Shown one piece after another: positions 1 to 8,494 of a stretch of 64,000 nucleotides of DNA (the first letter of the stretch is position 1; each line of letters begins with the position of its first letter). A program made the position numbers and the translations under genes. The notes under the pieces are model-generated. The model saw only the letters and a list, made by a program, of their open reading frames with translations. It had not been told where the DNA came from and made no database searches. Origin of the DNA: Candidatus Microthrix parvicella Bio17-1 (GTDB lineage: Bacteria > Actinomycetota > Acidimicrobiia > Acidimicrobiales > Microtrichaceae); contig NZ_AMPG01000002.1 in NCBI RefSeq assembly GCF_000299415.1, forward strand, positions 434,001-498,000. The letters are read 5' to 3'.

Positions 1-1307
1 ATGCCGCCTGGGATTCCGCCGTAAATCGCTGCGCTGTCCGGCGTGCCGTCGGAGTTCTCCGTGGCGTAGACGACCGCCTCGGCCAGGTCCTTCTCGAACG
101 CCTCGGCCACGCCCTCCTGGGTCTGGGGGCGGGTGACCGCCATGTGGATGGCGTTGGGGTACTGCTGGCCGTTGAAGCGCCAGCCGCGCAGCTTCATGAA
201 GTCGTTGACGTGGTAGATGTCGAACTCGTCAGAGGTGAAGCTGAACAGGAACGTGGGGTCGCCCATGATCCTCAGCTCGGGGTGCGAGCGCACGGCTGCG
301 ATCATCTTGTCGGCCGTCTCGAAGATCTCCTTGGCGTACTTGAGGTAGCCGTCGCGGCCCAGCTTCACCATCGAGGCCCAGGTGGCGGCGAGCAGGCCGC
401 CGCTGCGCGATCCGTCCATCGACGGCGAGCAGTACTTTCCACCGGTCCACTCGGTCTCGTAGAAGTACTGGCCCCGACGCAGCGCCGTGTCACGGAACGT
501 CACCACGGACGAGCCCTTCAGCCCGTAGCCGTACTTGTGGGTGTCCGAGCTCATCGAGGTCACGCCGGGGAGGCGGTAGTCGAACACCTCGAACGGGTAG
601 CCCAGCTCCTGGCCGAAGGGCAGGATGAACCCGCCCAGGCAGCCGTCGACGTGCAGGCCGACGCCGCGCTCGACCGCCAGCTCGGACATCTCGCCGATCG
701 GGTCGATCGTGCCGTAGCCGTAGTTGCAGGCCGAGCCGATGATCGCCACCGTGTTCTCGTCGATCTGGGCGCGCACCGCAGCCATGTCGGCCTTGGTGCT
801 CACGGGGTCGATCGCCACGTTCCGCTGCTCGAGGCCGAACAGCTGGGCGGCCTTGCCGAAGGCGGGGTGCGCCGTCTCGGCCTTCACGATGTTGGGGTTG
901 GTGATCCCGCGCGCCCGGCCGGCCTCGCGGTAGGCGAGGATCGCGTGGGCGATCGACGCGGTGCCACCCGAGGTGACGATGCCCACCGGCGTGCCGTCGG
1001 TGACCGCGTCGGCATGGAACAGGTCGAGCGTCATGGCGATGATCTCGCCCTCGAAGCGGGTGGCCGACGGGCAGATGTCGCGCTGCAACGCGTTGACGTG
1101 GGCGAAGAGCGCGAACGCCTCGTTGAGAAACTCGTAGTGATCGTGGTCGCCGCAATACATCGTGCCCGACACCTTGCCGTCCTCCCAGGAGGTGTCCTCC
1201 TCGGTGGCCAGGGTGCGCAGCTCGTCGATGATCTCACCCGGGTCCCTGCCCTCCTTCGGAAGGGTGCGGTTGACGGGGAAACGATCGGCGTAGGGGTAGG
1301 CGCTCAT
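1..1307 (-). CDS. PLP-dependent decarboxylase, sphingosine-1-phosphate lyase-like (3' end outside window)
   Basis: Reading the minus strand from ATG at 1307 gives 435 codons with no stop before the window edge, so the C-terminus is missing. The protein is a group II PLP decarboxylase. The Schiff-base lysine is about residue 258 in S-S-D-T-H-K-Y-G-Y-G, and the cofactor aspartate lies upstream in L-H-V-D-G-C-L-G-G-F. The H-V-D-x-C-L-G-G-F signature and overall length resemble sphingosine-1-phosphate lyase (Dpl1) more than glutamate decarboxylase. Such enzymes cleave phosphorylated long-chain bases or decarboxylate amino acids; the substrate here cannot be fixed from sequence. It is divergent from galK. 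The GC-rich complementary strand carries a long open frame that I treat as a shadow. Confidence 0.85.
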   Translation of the reverse strand, partial: MSAYPYADRFPVNRTLPKEGRDPGEIIDELRTLATEEDTSWEDGKVSGTMYCGDHDHYEFLNEAFALFAHVNALQRDICPSATRFEGEIIAMTLDLFHADAVTDGTPVGIVTSGGTASIAHAILAYREAGRARGITNPNIVKAETAHPAFGKAAQLFGLEQRNVAIDPVSTKADMAAVRAQIDENTVAIIGSACNYGYGTIDPIGEMSELAVERGVGLHVDGCLGGFILPFGQELGYPFEVFDYRLPGVTSMSSDTHKYGYGLKGSSVVTFRDTALRRGQYFYETEWTGGKYCSPSMDGSRSGGLLAATWASMVKLGRDGYLKYAKEIFETADKMIAAVRSHPELRIMGDPTFLFSFTSDEFDIYHVNDFMKLRGWRFNGQQYPNAIHMAVTRPQTQEGVAEAFEKDLAEAVVYATENSDGTPDSAAIYGGIPGG

Positions 1308-1483
1308 GAGTGCTGACCGTAGCTGAAAGGGGCCAATCAACCCACGGGAGGCACTGTGACCATTGACCCACCGTTCGCGTTCGGTTTGTCTCCGCTCACG
1401 TGCCCGGTCGCCGGCCGACCCGATAGTTTCGCCCCGATGACCAGATCTCACGCTCTGACGACACACCTTCGAAGGGCACGTTG

Positions 1484-2512
1484 ATGGTCACCGAAACCCT
1501 TCGGTCCTGGGCACCGGGCCGAGTCAACCTCATCGGAGATCACACCGACTACGCAGGCGGTCTGGTGTTGCCAATGGCGATCAACCTGGGCACGACGGTC
1601 ACGTTGCAGCCGGGGGGCAACACGCTCCACCTGCGATCGGCACGACGCCAGTCGCTGCACCTCGACCTGCCTCTCGGCGGTGTGCTGGCCGAAGACCTGA
1701 CGACGTTGGAGCCCGCCTGGGGTCGATTTGTCGCAGCGGCCGCCTTGGAACTGGCATCCACCGTGGGCGGATCCGGCGAGGTCACCACCACCCTGCCCGT
1801 CGGGGCCGGACTGTCGTCGTCGTCGTCGCTGGAATTGGCGGTGGCCCTTGCCCTGGGGTTCGACGGGTCACCGCTTGAGCTCGCCCGCTTCGGTCAGCGG
1901 GCCGAGCAGGTCGCGTCGGGCGTACCCTCCGGCATCATGGACCAGTTGACGATCGCCGCCGGCGTCGCTGGACACGCCCTCCTGATCGACTGCGCCACCG
2001 AGCGCCACCGAGTAGTGAGGATGCCGGACTCGGTGGAGGTGTGGGTGCTGCATTCGGGAGTGCCCCGCCGACTCGCCGACTCCGCTTATGCCGAACGGCG
2101 CCGCGCCACCGAGGTCGCAGCCAAGCTGGTGGGCCCGCTCGCCGAGGCATCGCTGGACGACATCGAGGCAATCGACGACCCGGTTCTCGTGCGTCGTGCC
2201 CGCCACGTCCGTACCGAGTGCGATCGGGTTCGGGTTGCTGCCGCTGCGCTGGAGGCCGACGACCCCACCGAGGTGGGCCAGCTGATGCTGCAAAGCCATG
2301 CGTCGCTCCGTGACGACTTCAACGTGTCGGTGCCCGAACTCGACCACCTGGTGCTGGAGTTGTCATCACGGGGCGACGTTTTCGGGGCCCGGCTGACCGG
2401 GGCGGGATTCGGTGGCTGCGTCGTGGTGTTGGCCCGGCCGGGCACCGACCTCTCCACCGTTCGATCCGACGCGTGGCTCGTTCAGGCCGGGGATGGTGCC
2501 CGACTGTTGTAG
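1484..2512 (+). CDS. galK: Galactokinase (GHMP kinase family)
   Basis: This 342-residue protein carries all three GHMP-kinase motifs. The galactokinase signature G-R-V-N-L-I-G-D-H-T-D-Y is near residue 13, the phosphate loop L-P-V-G-A-G-L-S-S-S-S-S near 105, and the C-terminal L-T-G-A-G-F-G-G near 305. It would phosphorylate galactose at C1 with ATP for the Leloir pathway; a related sugar is possible because no other gal gene is present. ATG 1484 is preferred over TTG 1481 because GAAGGG at 1471-1476 is well placed. It is slightly shorter than the usual 380-400 residues. The aldo/keto reductase follows 65 bp downstream in the same direction. Confidence 0.85.
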   Translation: MVTETLRSWAPGRVNLIGDHTDYAGGLVLPMAINLGTTVTLQPGGNTLHLRSARRQSLHLDLPLGGVLAEDLTTLEPAWGRFVAAAALELASTVGGSGEVTTTLPVGAGLSSSSSLELAVALALGFDGSPLELARFGQRAEQVASGVPSGIMDQLTIAAGVAGHALLIDCATERHRVVRMPDSVEVWVLHSGVPRRLADSAYAERRRATEVAAKLVGPLAEASLDDIEAIDDPVLVRRARHVRTECDRVRVAAAALEADDPTEVGQLMLQSHASLRDDFNVSVPELDHLVLELSSRGDVFGARLTGAGFGGCVVVLARPGTDLSTVRSDAWLVQAGDGARLL

Positions 2513-2577
2513 CCACTCCAACCGATCGGTCGTGGCCAGCCGTAGCCTGGCGCCTTCCGACCACAAGGAGCACCTCG

Positions 2578-3426
2578 ATGACCACCGACGCCACAACCAC
2601 CTTCGACATCGGCGGTGATCTGACGGTCAACCGGCTGGGCTACGGGGCGATGCAGCTGCCGGGGCCCGGAGTGTGGGGTCCGTCGGAGGACCACGACGGC
2701 GCCCTCGCCGTCCTGCGCTGCGCCGTTGAACTTGGTGTCGACTTCATCGACACCGCCAACTCCTATGGCCCGTATGTGGCGGACGAACTGATCGCCGAAG
2801 CCCTCGCCCCATATGGCGACGTCACCATCGCCACCAAGGCCGGTCTGGTTCGGACCGGACCGGGCGAGTGGCACCCTGTCGGCCGCCCGGAGTACCTGCG
2901 CCAGGAGGCCGAGCTCACCCTGCGCCGTCTCGGCGTCGAGCGCCTCGACTTGTTCCAGCTCCACAGAATCGATCCGGCGGTTCCCCGGGAGGAACAGTTT
3001 GGCGTGCTCGGTGACCTGCGCGACGAGGGCAAGGTGCGCCACATCGGCCTCTCCGAGGTGTCGGTCGAGGAGCTCAACGCAGCCCGCGAGCAGATCCCGG
3101 TTGCCACCGTGCAGAATCGGTTCAACCTGATCGAACGGGCCTCTGAGGACGTCCTCGACCGCTGCACCGAACTGGGCATCGGGTTCATTCCCTGGTTTCC
3201 AATCGCCACCGGCAGGTTGGCGGAGCCGGGCGGGCCCGTGGACCACGTGGTCCGTGACGTGGGCGCCTCACCGACCCAGGTCGCACTGGCATGGCTGCTC
3301 CAGCGGTCACCGGTGGTACTTCCCATTCCCGGCACGAAGTCGATCGATCACCTCAAGGACAACATGCGCGCCGCCTCGGTCACCCTGTCGCCCACTCAGG
3401 TCGCCGCCCTCGACGCGGTGGCCTGA
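2578..3426 (+). CDS. Aldo/keto reductase
   Basis: A 282-residue AKR-fold oxidoreductase that should reduce an aldehyde or ketone with NADPH. Visible family features are the N-terminal L-G-Y-G-A-M-Q-L strand, the catalytic D-x-A-x-x-Y arrangement (F-I-D-T-A-N-S-Y-G near residue 60), a lysine in I-A-T-K-A-G, H-R-I-D near 125, and the cofactor-phosphate region I-P-G-T-K-S near 260. ATG 2578 has AAGGAG at 2565-2570. The usual active-site histidine region reads L-H-R-I-D, as in the YajO/Tas-like subgroup. Substrate unknown. It may be co-transcribed with galK. Confidence 0.85.
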   Translation: MTTDATTTFDIGGDLTVNRLGYGAMQLPGPGVWGPSEDHDGALAVLRCAVELGVDFIDTANSYGPYVADELIAEALAPYGDVTIATKAGLVRTGPGEWHPVGRPEYLRQEAELTLRRLGVERLDLFQLHRIDPAVPREEQFGVLGDLRDEGKVRHIGLSEVSVEELNAAREQIPVATVQNRFNLIERASEDVLDRCTELGIGFIPWFPIATGRLAEPGGPVDHVVRDVGASPTQVALAWLLQRSPVVLPIPGTKSIDHLKDNMRAASVTLSPTQVAALDAVA

Positions 3427-3507
3427 GCTCAGCAGTCACCCCTCCGGATGGTGGCCGGGCCGGCAATGGGAGGTGTGTTGGGCCCCTGCTCCGGTACGGT
3501 TCCTTCC

Positions 3508-3819
3508 GTGCACGACCCCGCCCGTCCCCCAAAGGTGATCATCTGTGTCGACTGCGGCTTCGAGGCCCACCTCCTCGTCGACCCCACCGACCCGGAGGCG
3601 TCCGATGCTCCGTGGTCCAACCCGGTCGGCGCCGCGGCGCCGTCCACCGAAGCCGGCGCCAACCTCGACCCGTGGGACCGGGCGGAGTTGTCCGGTATCC
3701 CCACCGGCGACAGCTTCGATGGCGAACCCGACGAAATCACTGACGGAATCCCACTGGTGTACCGCTGCAGCGGCTGCAACGACCGCTGGGACCTGGTGTG
3801 GTCGCCCGATCCCGACTGA
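3508..3819 (+). CDS. Small CxxC-CxxC zinc-ribbon-like protein, function unknown
   Basis: The frame encodes about 103 residues from GTG 3508; it could start earlier at GTG 3448. I-C-V-D-C-G near the start and C-S-G-C-N near the end form two CxxC knuckles that could bind one zinc. The middle is acidic and rich in D, E and P. I do not recognise a named family. The repeated palindrome GGCGCCGCGGCGCC lies inside the coding sequence at 3628-3641. Third-codon-position GC is as high as in neighbouring genes, which supports real coding. Confidence 0.6.
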   Translation: MHDPARPPKVIICVDCGFEAHLLVDPTDPEASDAPWSNPVGAAAPSTEAGANLDPWDRAELSGIPTGDSFDGEPDEITDGIPLVYRCSGCNDRWDLVWSPDPD

Positions 3820-3849
3820 CCAGGTCCGAGCAGCGCAAACCGGAGGGGC

Positions 3850-4497
3850 TCAGGCCAGCAGGTTGGCTTTGTGGGTTTCAAACTCCTCGTCGGTGAGTAC
3901 ACCCTTCTCACGCAATTCCGCCAGCTTCTCAAGCTGCTCGGCCACGGTGATCGGACCGGTCTGTGCCGTCGACGCGCTGTAGGCGCGGGCACCCTCGGCA
4001 GCCTCCTGGCCGATGCGATCAAACTTGCGATTCTCGTTGGCCTCCATCTGGGTGTAGATCTCGTGCTGCACCTCGGGCGGGTTGCGAATGTCGTGGAAGT
4101 ACTCCTTGCCGGTTTCACCGCCCGACTCGATGGCCAGGTCGCCGGCGCCCAGCATCCGCTCGAACAGGGTCTGCTGGAAAAACACGGTGTTGATGCGCTC
4201 GAGGGGCATCTCCACCCCGGAGGTCACGAGCGCCCCAGACCGGTAGATACATCGGTCGGTCGTGAGAATGAACGTGGTGGTGCGCCAGAGGATGAATCGC
4301 TTGATGAACCAACCGAGTGCAATGAGGACCACCAGCCCCAGCGGGACCTGAACCACCCGTTCCTGATTCAGCACGAAGAGGCCGCCAACGATGCTGAGCA
4401 CCAAGATGAGCGTGGGCCAGAACAGGTACTTCCAGTGCGGATTCAGTTCGAGGACGACCTCCTCGTCGGGTTGCAGCAGGTTGGTGGGATATGCCAT
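3850..4497 (-). CDS. Membrane protein with bacterial PH domain and C-terminal SHOCT domain
   Basis: About 215 residues. Two hydrophobic segments near residues 23-43 and 48-65 are followed by a bacterial PH-like domain (T-D-R-C-I-Y-R-S-G, then the conserved I-N-T-V-F-F-Q-Q). A linker leads to a C-terminal SHOCT helix pair: Q-L-E-K-L-A-E-L-R-E-K-G-V-L-T-D-E-E-F. YdbS-like proteins of this layout are thought to act in membrane organisation, and SHOCT modules mediate oligomerisation. ATG 4497 is chosen because the protein opens with the family-like P-D-E-E-V-V-L-E; an upstream in-frame start at 4614 would overlap the helicase start. It is divergent from uvrD2. Confidence 0.8.
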   Translation of the reverse strand: MAYPTNLLQPDEEVVLELNPHWKYLFWPTLILVLSIVGGLFVLNQERVVQVPLGLVVLIALGWFIKRFILWRTTTFILTTDRCIYRSGALVTSGVEMPLERINTVFFQQTLFERMLGAGDLAIESGGETGKEYFHDIRNPPEVQHEIYTQMEANENRKFDRIGQEAAEGARAYSASTAQTGPITVAEQLEKLAELREKGVLTDEEFETHKANLLA

Positions 4498-4601
4498 GGG
4501 TGCTCCTGAGATCTCGGCGCCAACGATATCGGGACGAAGATGACCGTGGGCGAACGATTGACCCGACTTGAGTGTCACCGGCGGCCGGTACGCTCGCCCG
4601 G

Positions 4602-6767
4602 GTGAGCGAATCATCCACAGAGCCGAATGCTCTGGTCGCCGGCCTCAATCCCGAGCAGCGGGAAGCGGCCACCCATGAGTCCCTCCGCCTCCGCATCCTG
4701 GCCGGTGCCGGGTCGGGTAAAACCCGCGTGCTCACCCGGCGCATCGCCTACCAGTCCGCCACCGGAGCCATCGACCCACGGGCGGTGCTGGCCGTCACGT
4801 TCACACGCAAGGCCGCCTCCGAACTGCGCAGCCGGTTGGGCCAACTCGGCCTTCGCGACGGCGTACAGGCCGGCACGTTCCACTCGATCGCATGGGCCCA
4901 GCTCCGTCAGCGCTGGGCGGAACGGGGTATCACTCCCCCCGAGCTGATCACGTCCAAGCTGGGCATGATCCGAAGCGTCAGCGGGGAGCGCACCACCACA
5001 GCGCTGCTGGACGTGATGAGCGAAATCGAATGGGCCAACGCCCGCTGCGTCGAGCCGGAGGATTATCCGGCCGCCGCAACGACCGCCCGCCGGGATCCGC
5101 CTTACGACCCCACCCGCATGGCCGAGATCATGGCCGCCTACGTCAACCACAAGCGTCGCCAGCGGGTTGTGGACTTCGATGACCTCCTGCGCCTGGCCGC
5201 CCGCGACCTGCGCGCCGACCCCGTCTACGCCTCGGGGCGTCAATGGATGAACCGGTTCCTGTTCGTCGACGAGTTTCAGGACGTCAACCCCCGCCAGTTT
5301 CAGCTGCTGTCGGCATGGATGGGCGAGGGCGCTCACCTCACCGTGGTCGGCGACCCACATCAGGCGATCTATGCCTGGAACGGGGCCGACGCGAGCTACC
5401 TGGTGGACATGCCCCGGTATTTCCAGGAAACGGCCACGGTCAGCCTCACCCGCAACTACCGCTCGTCGCCGCAGATCCTCACGGTGGCCAACCAGGTGCT
5501 GCGCGACGGCAGCGATCAGCGGGGCGCCGCACTGGTGCCCACCCGGCCCGACGGGCCCATCCCCACCGTCGCAGTCCATCCCGACGAGGTCCAGGAGGCC
5601 CGCCACATCGCACGGGAGCTGCGATCGGCACGCCGACCCGGGCGCCGCTGGGCCGACCTTGCCGTGCTGGTACGCACCAACGCGCAGCTTGCCCCCCTGA
5701 CCCAGGCCCTCGGAGCTGCCGGTATCCCCCATCGCACCCGGGGGGGCGGCGGTCTGCTGGACCAGCCCGAGGTGAACGACGTCCTCCGCAGCCTCCGGCG
5801 GGCCCGCGAGGTGGGCACCTGGATCGGCGATCTGGCCCGGGAGTTGCGGGAGGTGCGTCCGCAGGTGGAACGCAGCGAGGCGTTGCTCGATGGCGACGAC
5901 GACGACAACTTCGACGACAACTTCGACGAAGCCACAGCTGCAGCCGAGCCCTCCGGGCCCGTTCCTCGGGGGGCTGTGCCCAACCGGCGCGAGACCGCAG
6001 CGGGTCCGTCGGGCCACGCTGGTCGCATCGCACCGCAGCACCTCACAGCCGATCGGCTGGCCAACCTGGACGAGTTGGTGCGGATGGGCCGCGAGTACCT
6101 CGACCTCGACCCTGCCGGCACCCCCACCGGGTTCTCCGCCTGGCTGCGATCCAGCCTGGCCGATGCCGGCGGTTCGGATACCGACGTGGTGGAGTTGTCC
6201 ACCTTTCACGCCGCAAAGGGCCTCGAATGGAAGGTGGTGCACCTGGCCGGGGTGGAGAAAGGCCTGATCCCAATCCATTTCGCCGAGACCCAGGGCGAGC
6301 TGGCCGAGGAGACCCGGCTGTTCTACGTGGCGATCACCCGTGCCGAGGACGAGCTGGTGCTGCATCGGGCCGAAAAACGCACCACCGGCACCCGGGAGAT
6401 GCGCCGCAAGCCGTCGGCATTTCTCGAACCGGTCGAGGCGGCACTCGACTTCCTCAACGGTGTGGAACACCGGCGGCCACGCGCTCCTCGATCCAGGCAG
6501 GGCCACAAGTCGGCGCCCGTCACCAAGGCCGGGCTCACCGGCGCCGACGCCGAGCTGTTCGGTCGGCTGCGTGCCTGGCGTCTGGAACAGTCGCGTGCCG
6601 CAAAAAAGCCCGCATTCGTCATCCTCACCGACGACGTGCTCACCCGGTTGGCGAGCGACCGCCCCGTCACCCGCGCCCAACTCCTCGAAACCCGCGGCAT
6701 CGGCCCCACCAAAGCGGACCTCTTCGGCCAAGCGCTCCTGAAGCTCATCGCCGACTCCGACTCCTAA
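4602..6767 (+). CDS. uvrD2: Superfamily 1A DNA helicase with HRDC domain (UvrD2-like)
   Basis: A 721-residue 3'-5' DNA helicase for repair or replication restart. Motif I (G-A-G-S-G-K-T, Lys near residue 40), motif II (F-V-D-E-F-Q-D), motif III (V-G-D-P-H-Q-A-I-Y-A-W), motif IV (T-R-N-Y-R-S), motif V (S-T-F-H-A-A-K-G-L-E-W) and motif VI (F-Y-V-A-I-T-R-A) are intact. An HRDC domain fills the last 75 residues, which is the UvrD2 layout. An Asp/Asn-rich insert lies near residues 430-450. The four-cysteine motif of mycobacterial UvrD2 between the motor and HRDC appears absent. GTG 4602 is preferred over 4572 because the protein then begins just before the Q-motif region. Its stop abuts the convergent thioesterase stop (TAATCA). 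Confidence 0.9.
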   Translation: MSESSTEPNALVAGLNPEQREAATHESLRLRILAGAGSGKTRVLTRRIAYQSATGAIDPRAVLAVTFTRKAASELRSRLGQLGLRDGVQAGTFHSIAWAQLRQRWAERGITPPELITSKLGMIRSVSGERTTTALLDVMSEIEWANARCVEPEDYPAAATTARRDPPYDPTRMAEIMAAYVNHKRRQRVVDFDDLLRLAARDLRADPVYASGRQWMNRFLFVDEFQDVNPRQFQLLSAWMGEGAHLTVVGDPHQAIYAWNGADASYLVDMPRYFQETATVSLTRNYRSSPQILTVANQVLRDGSDQRGAALVPTRPDGPIPTVAVHPDEVQEARHIARELRSARRPGRRWADLAVLVRTNAQLAPLTQALGAAGIPHRTRGGGGLLDQPEVNDVLRSLRRAREVGTWIGDLARELREVRPQVERSEALLDGDDDDNFDDNFDEATAAAEPSGPVPRGAVPNRRETAAGPSGHAGRIAPQHLTADRLANLDELVRMGREYLDLDPAGTPTGFSAWLRSSLADAGGSDTDVVELSTFHAAKGLEWKVVHLAGVEKGLIPIHFAETQGELAEETRLFYVAITRAEDELVLHRAEKRTTGTREMRRKPSAFLEPVEAALDFLNGVEHRRPRAPRSRQGHKSAPVTKAGLTGADAELFGRLRAWRLEQSRAAKKPAFVILTDDVLTRLASDRPVTRAQLLETRGIGPTKADLFGQALLKLIADSDS

Positions 6768-7556
6768 TCAGGCGTCGTCGAGCTCGGCGCGGTCGTTGAG
6801 CAACTGCTTGAAGACGCCCGGCTGCATCGAAATGAACAGCCCCTCGCACTCGGCGGTCAGCCGCTCGCCGGCGTGAATGGTGCCACGTACCCGGATCTTG
6901 CGGTCCACCCGATCGTGCACCCACGCCCTCATGGTCAGCTCGGTGTGCAGCGGCGTCGGCGACCGATAGTCGGTGTGGAGGTAGGCGGTCATACCCTGGG
7001 CACCCGAGAGCCCCTGGGTGGAGCCCAACAGCTCGTCGAACACGGCTGCGACGTAACCGCCGTGCACGTTGCCGGGCGGCCCTTCGTACGCCGAACCAAA
7101 CGTGACCGTGCCGGTGACTTCGTCGCTGTGCATATGCAGGCTCATGGGCGGCGAAAGCGGATTGGCCAGGCCGATGAACGGGCTGTGGTCGAACGTGGCG
7201 TACATCTCGGCCGCCAACGCCTGGACCTCGGGGTTGTCGGGCGTCAGTCTCCCGGCGTTGGCCAGCTCGGCGAAGCCTTCGTAGACCCGCCCCTTGGGGT
7301 GTTCGGCGATCAAGGTGGCAATATCGGCAAGCTCGGAGGCAATGCCATCGAGCGCGGCGGCGTCGGTGCTGGTGGAGGTCAGTCCCTCGATGATCGCCCG
7401 CATCTCGGCGGCGACGCGCCGGAGCGCCACCCGCTGCGGCGTGATCTCGATCTGATCCAGCCGCTCGATGCGACTGATCGTGCTTGAGTTCGGGAAGGTG
7501 GCCGTACTCGCCACCTCGGCCTCGGTCGCACTGTCGCCCGTTGCTGCACTACTCAT
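6768..7556 (-). CDS. Hotdog-fold acyl-CoA thioesterase (PaaI/YbgC-like)
   Basis: A 262-residue protein with a helical N-terminal half and a C-terminal hotdog domain. The hotdog core is marked by E-G-P-P-G-N-V-H-G-G-Y-V-A-A-V-F-D-E-L-L, the PaaI-type H-G-G with a downstream acidic residue. It should hydrolyse acyl- or aryl-CoA thioesters. ATG 7556 overlaps the end of the upstream exonuclease gene by 8 bp (20 bp if ATG 7568 is used), so the two are probably translationally coupled. The N-terminal 110 residues have no domain I recognise. Confidence 0.8.
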   Translation of the reverse strand: MSSAATGDSATEAEVASTATFPNSSTISRIERLDQIEITPQRVALRRVAAEMRAIIEGLTSTSTDAAALDGIASELADIATLIAEHPKGRVYEGFAELANAGRLTPDNPEVQALAAEMYATFDHSPFIGLANPLSPPMSLHMHSDEVTGTVTFGSAYEGPPGNVHGGYVAAVFDELLGSTQGLSGAQGMTAYLHTDYRSPTPLHTELTMRAWVHDRVDRKIRVRGTIHAGERLTAECEGLFISMQPGVFKQLLNDRAELDDA

Positions 7557-8358
7557 GATGTCCCCCATCGAGGTTGTACAGGGCCAGCACCGGCGCGTGG
7601 TCGGATGGCTTGGTGCCCTTTCGAGCGTTGCGGTCCACCAGGTCGCTCACCACTGCATCGGCCAACGTGGGGTTGGACAGCAGAAAGTCGATACGCATGC
7701 CCTTTCGCTTGTGAAAGTTGCCGCCCCGATAGTCCCACCAGCTGTACAGGTCACCGTCGGCGGGGTACCGCTCCCGGAAGGTGTCACGCAGGCCGACGTC
7801 GGTGATCGCCAACAGCGCGTCCCGTTCGGGGACTGACACGTGGGTGGAGTTGTCGTCGAACACGCCGACGTCCCACACGTCGGCATCGGTGGGCGCGATG
7901 TTCCAATCACCACCGATGACGAAGTGTTCTGCCGCGGCCACTTCGTCCACAAGATCACTCCGCAACCGTTCAAGCCACGCCAGCTTGAATCGGTAATGGT
8001 CGTTGGACACCTCGCGGCCGTTTGGCACGTAGACGCATGCGCAGCGAACAGGTCCACAGGTTGCCCACAACAGCCGTGCCTCCGCCGGGTGGTCCCAGCC
8101 CGCCGGATCGTCACCGCGAAACCCGCTGTGGACGTCGCTCAGACCAACCTTGGAGATGATGGCCACGCCATTCCAGCGACCCTCACCGAAGTGGGCTGTC
8201 TCATATCCCATCGATTGAAAGCTCAAGTGAGGGAACTTGTCATCGGCCAGCTTGGTCTCCTGCATCATCAGCACGTCGGGCTGCACCATCTCAACCCATT
8301 CCTCCACACGCTGCATGCGGGCGTTGAGCGAGTTGACGTTCCAGGTGGCGACCAGCAC
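7549..8358 (-). CDS. xthA: Exodeoxyribonuclease III
   Basis: A 269-residue Mg-dependent EEP-family nuclease acting as AP endonuclease and 3'-5' exonuclease in base excision repair. Family motifs in order: T-W-N-V-N-S-L at the N-terminus, M-M-Q-E-T-K-L (metal Glu), V-Y-V-P-N-G, G-G-D-W-N-I-A-P-T, D-Y-R-G-G-N-F, R-I-D-F-L-L-S and the C-terminal S-D-H-A-P-V. The start is set at GTG 8358 because AAGGAG lies at 8364-8369 and the protein then begins directly with the first strand. An upstream extension of the open frame to 9000 is antisense to kgd and is not credible. Confidence 0.92.
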   Translation of the reverse strand: MLVATWNVNSLNARMQRVEEWVEMVQPDVLMMQETKLADDKFPHLSFQSMGYETAHFGEGRWNGVAIISKVGLSDVHSGFRGDDPAGWDHPAEARLLWATCGPVRCACVYVPNGREVSNDHYRFKLAWLERLRSDLVDEVAAAEHFVIGGDWNIAPTDADVWDVGVFDDNSTHVSVPERDALLAITDVGLRDTFRERYPADGDLYSWWDYRGGNFHKRKGMRIDFLLSNPTLADAVVSDLVDRNARKGTKPSDHAPVLALYNLDGGHHE

Positions 8359-8494
8359 TGCAGGCTCCTTGGGGCGAATCGGCGACCGAACGAGACCGAT
8401 CGGATGACGCGGGGCGCCCCACCGTAGCGGCGCCGATGCCGACTGGAATCGGGAGGTGCCGCTTGCGTGGTGCGGGTTTGTAGGCTCGGCCTTG

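Noticed and set aside
144-1316. A 390-codon plus-strand frame
   Set aside because: Antisense to the PLP decarboxylase, whose motifs are intact.
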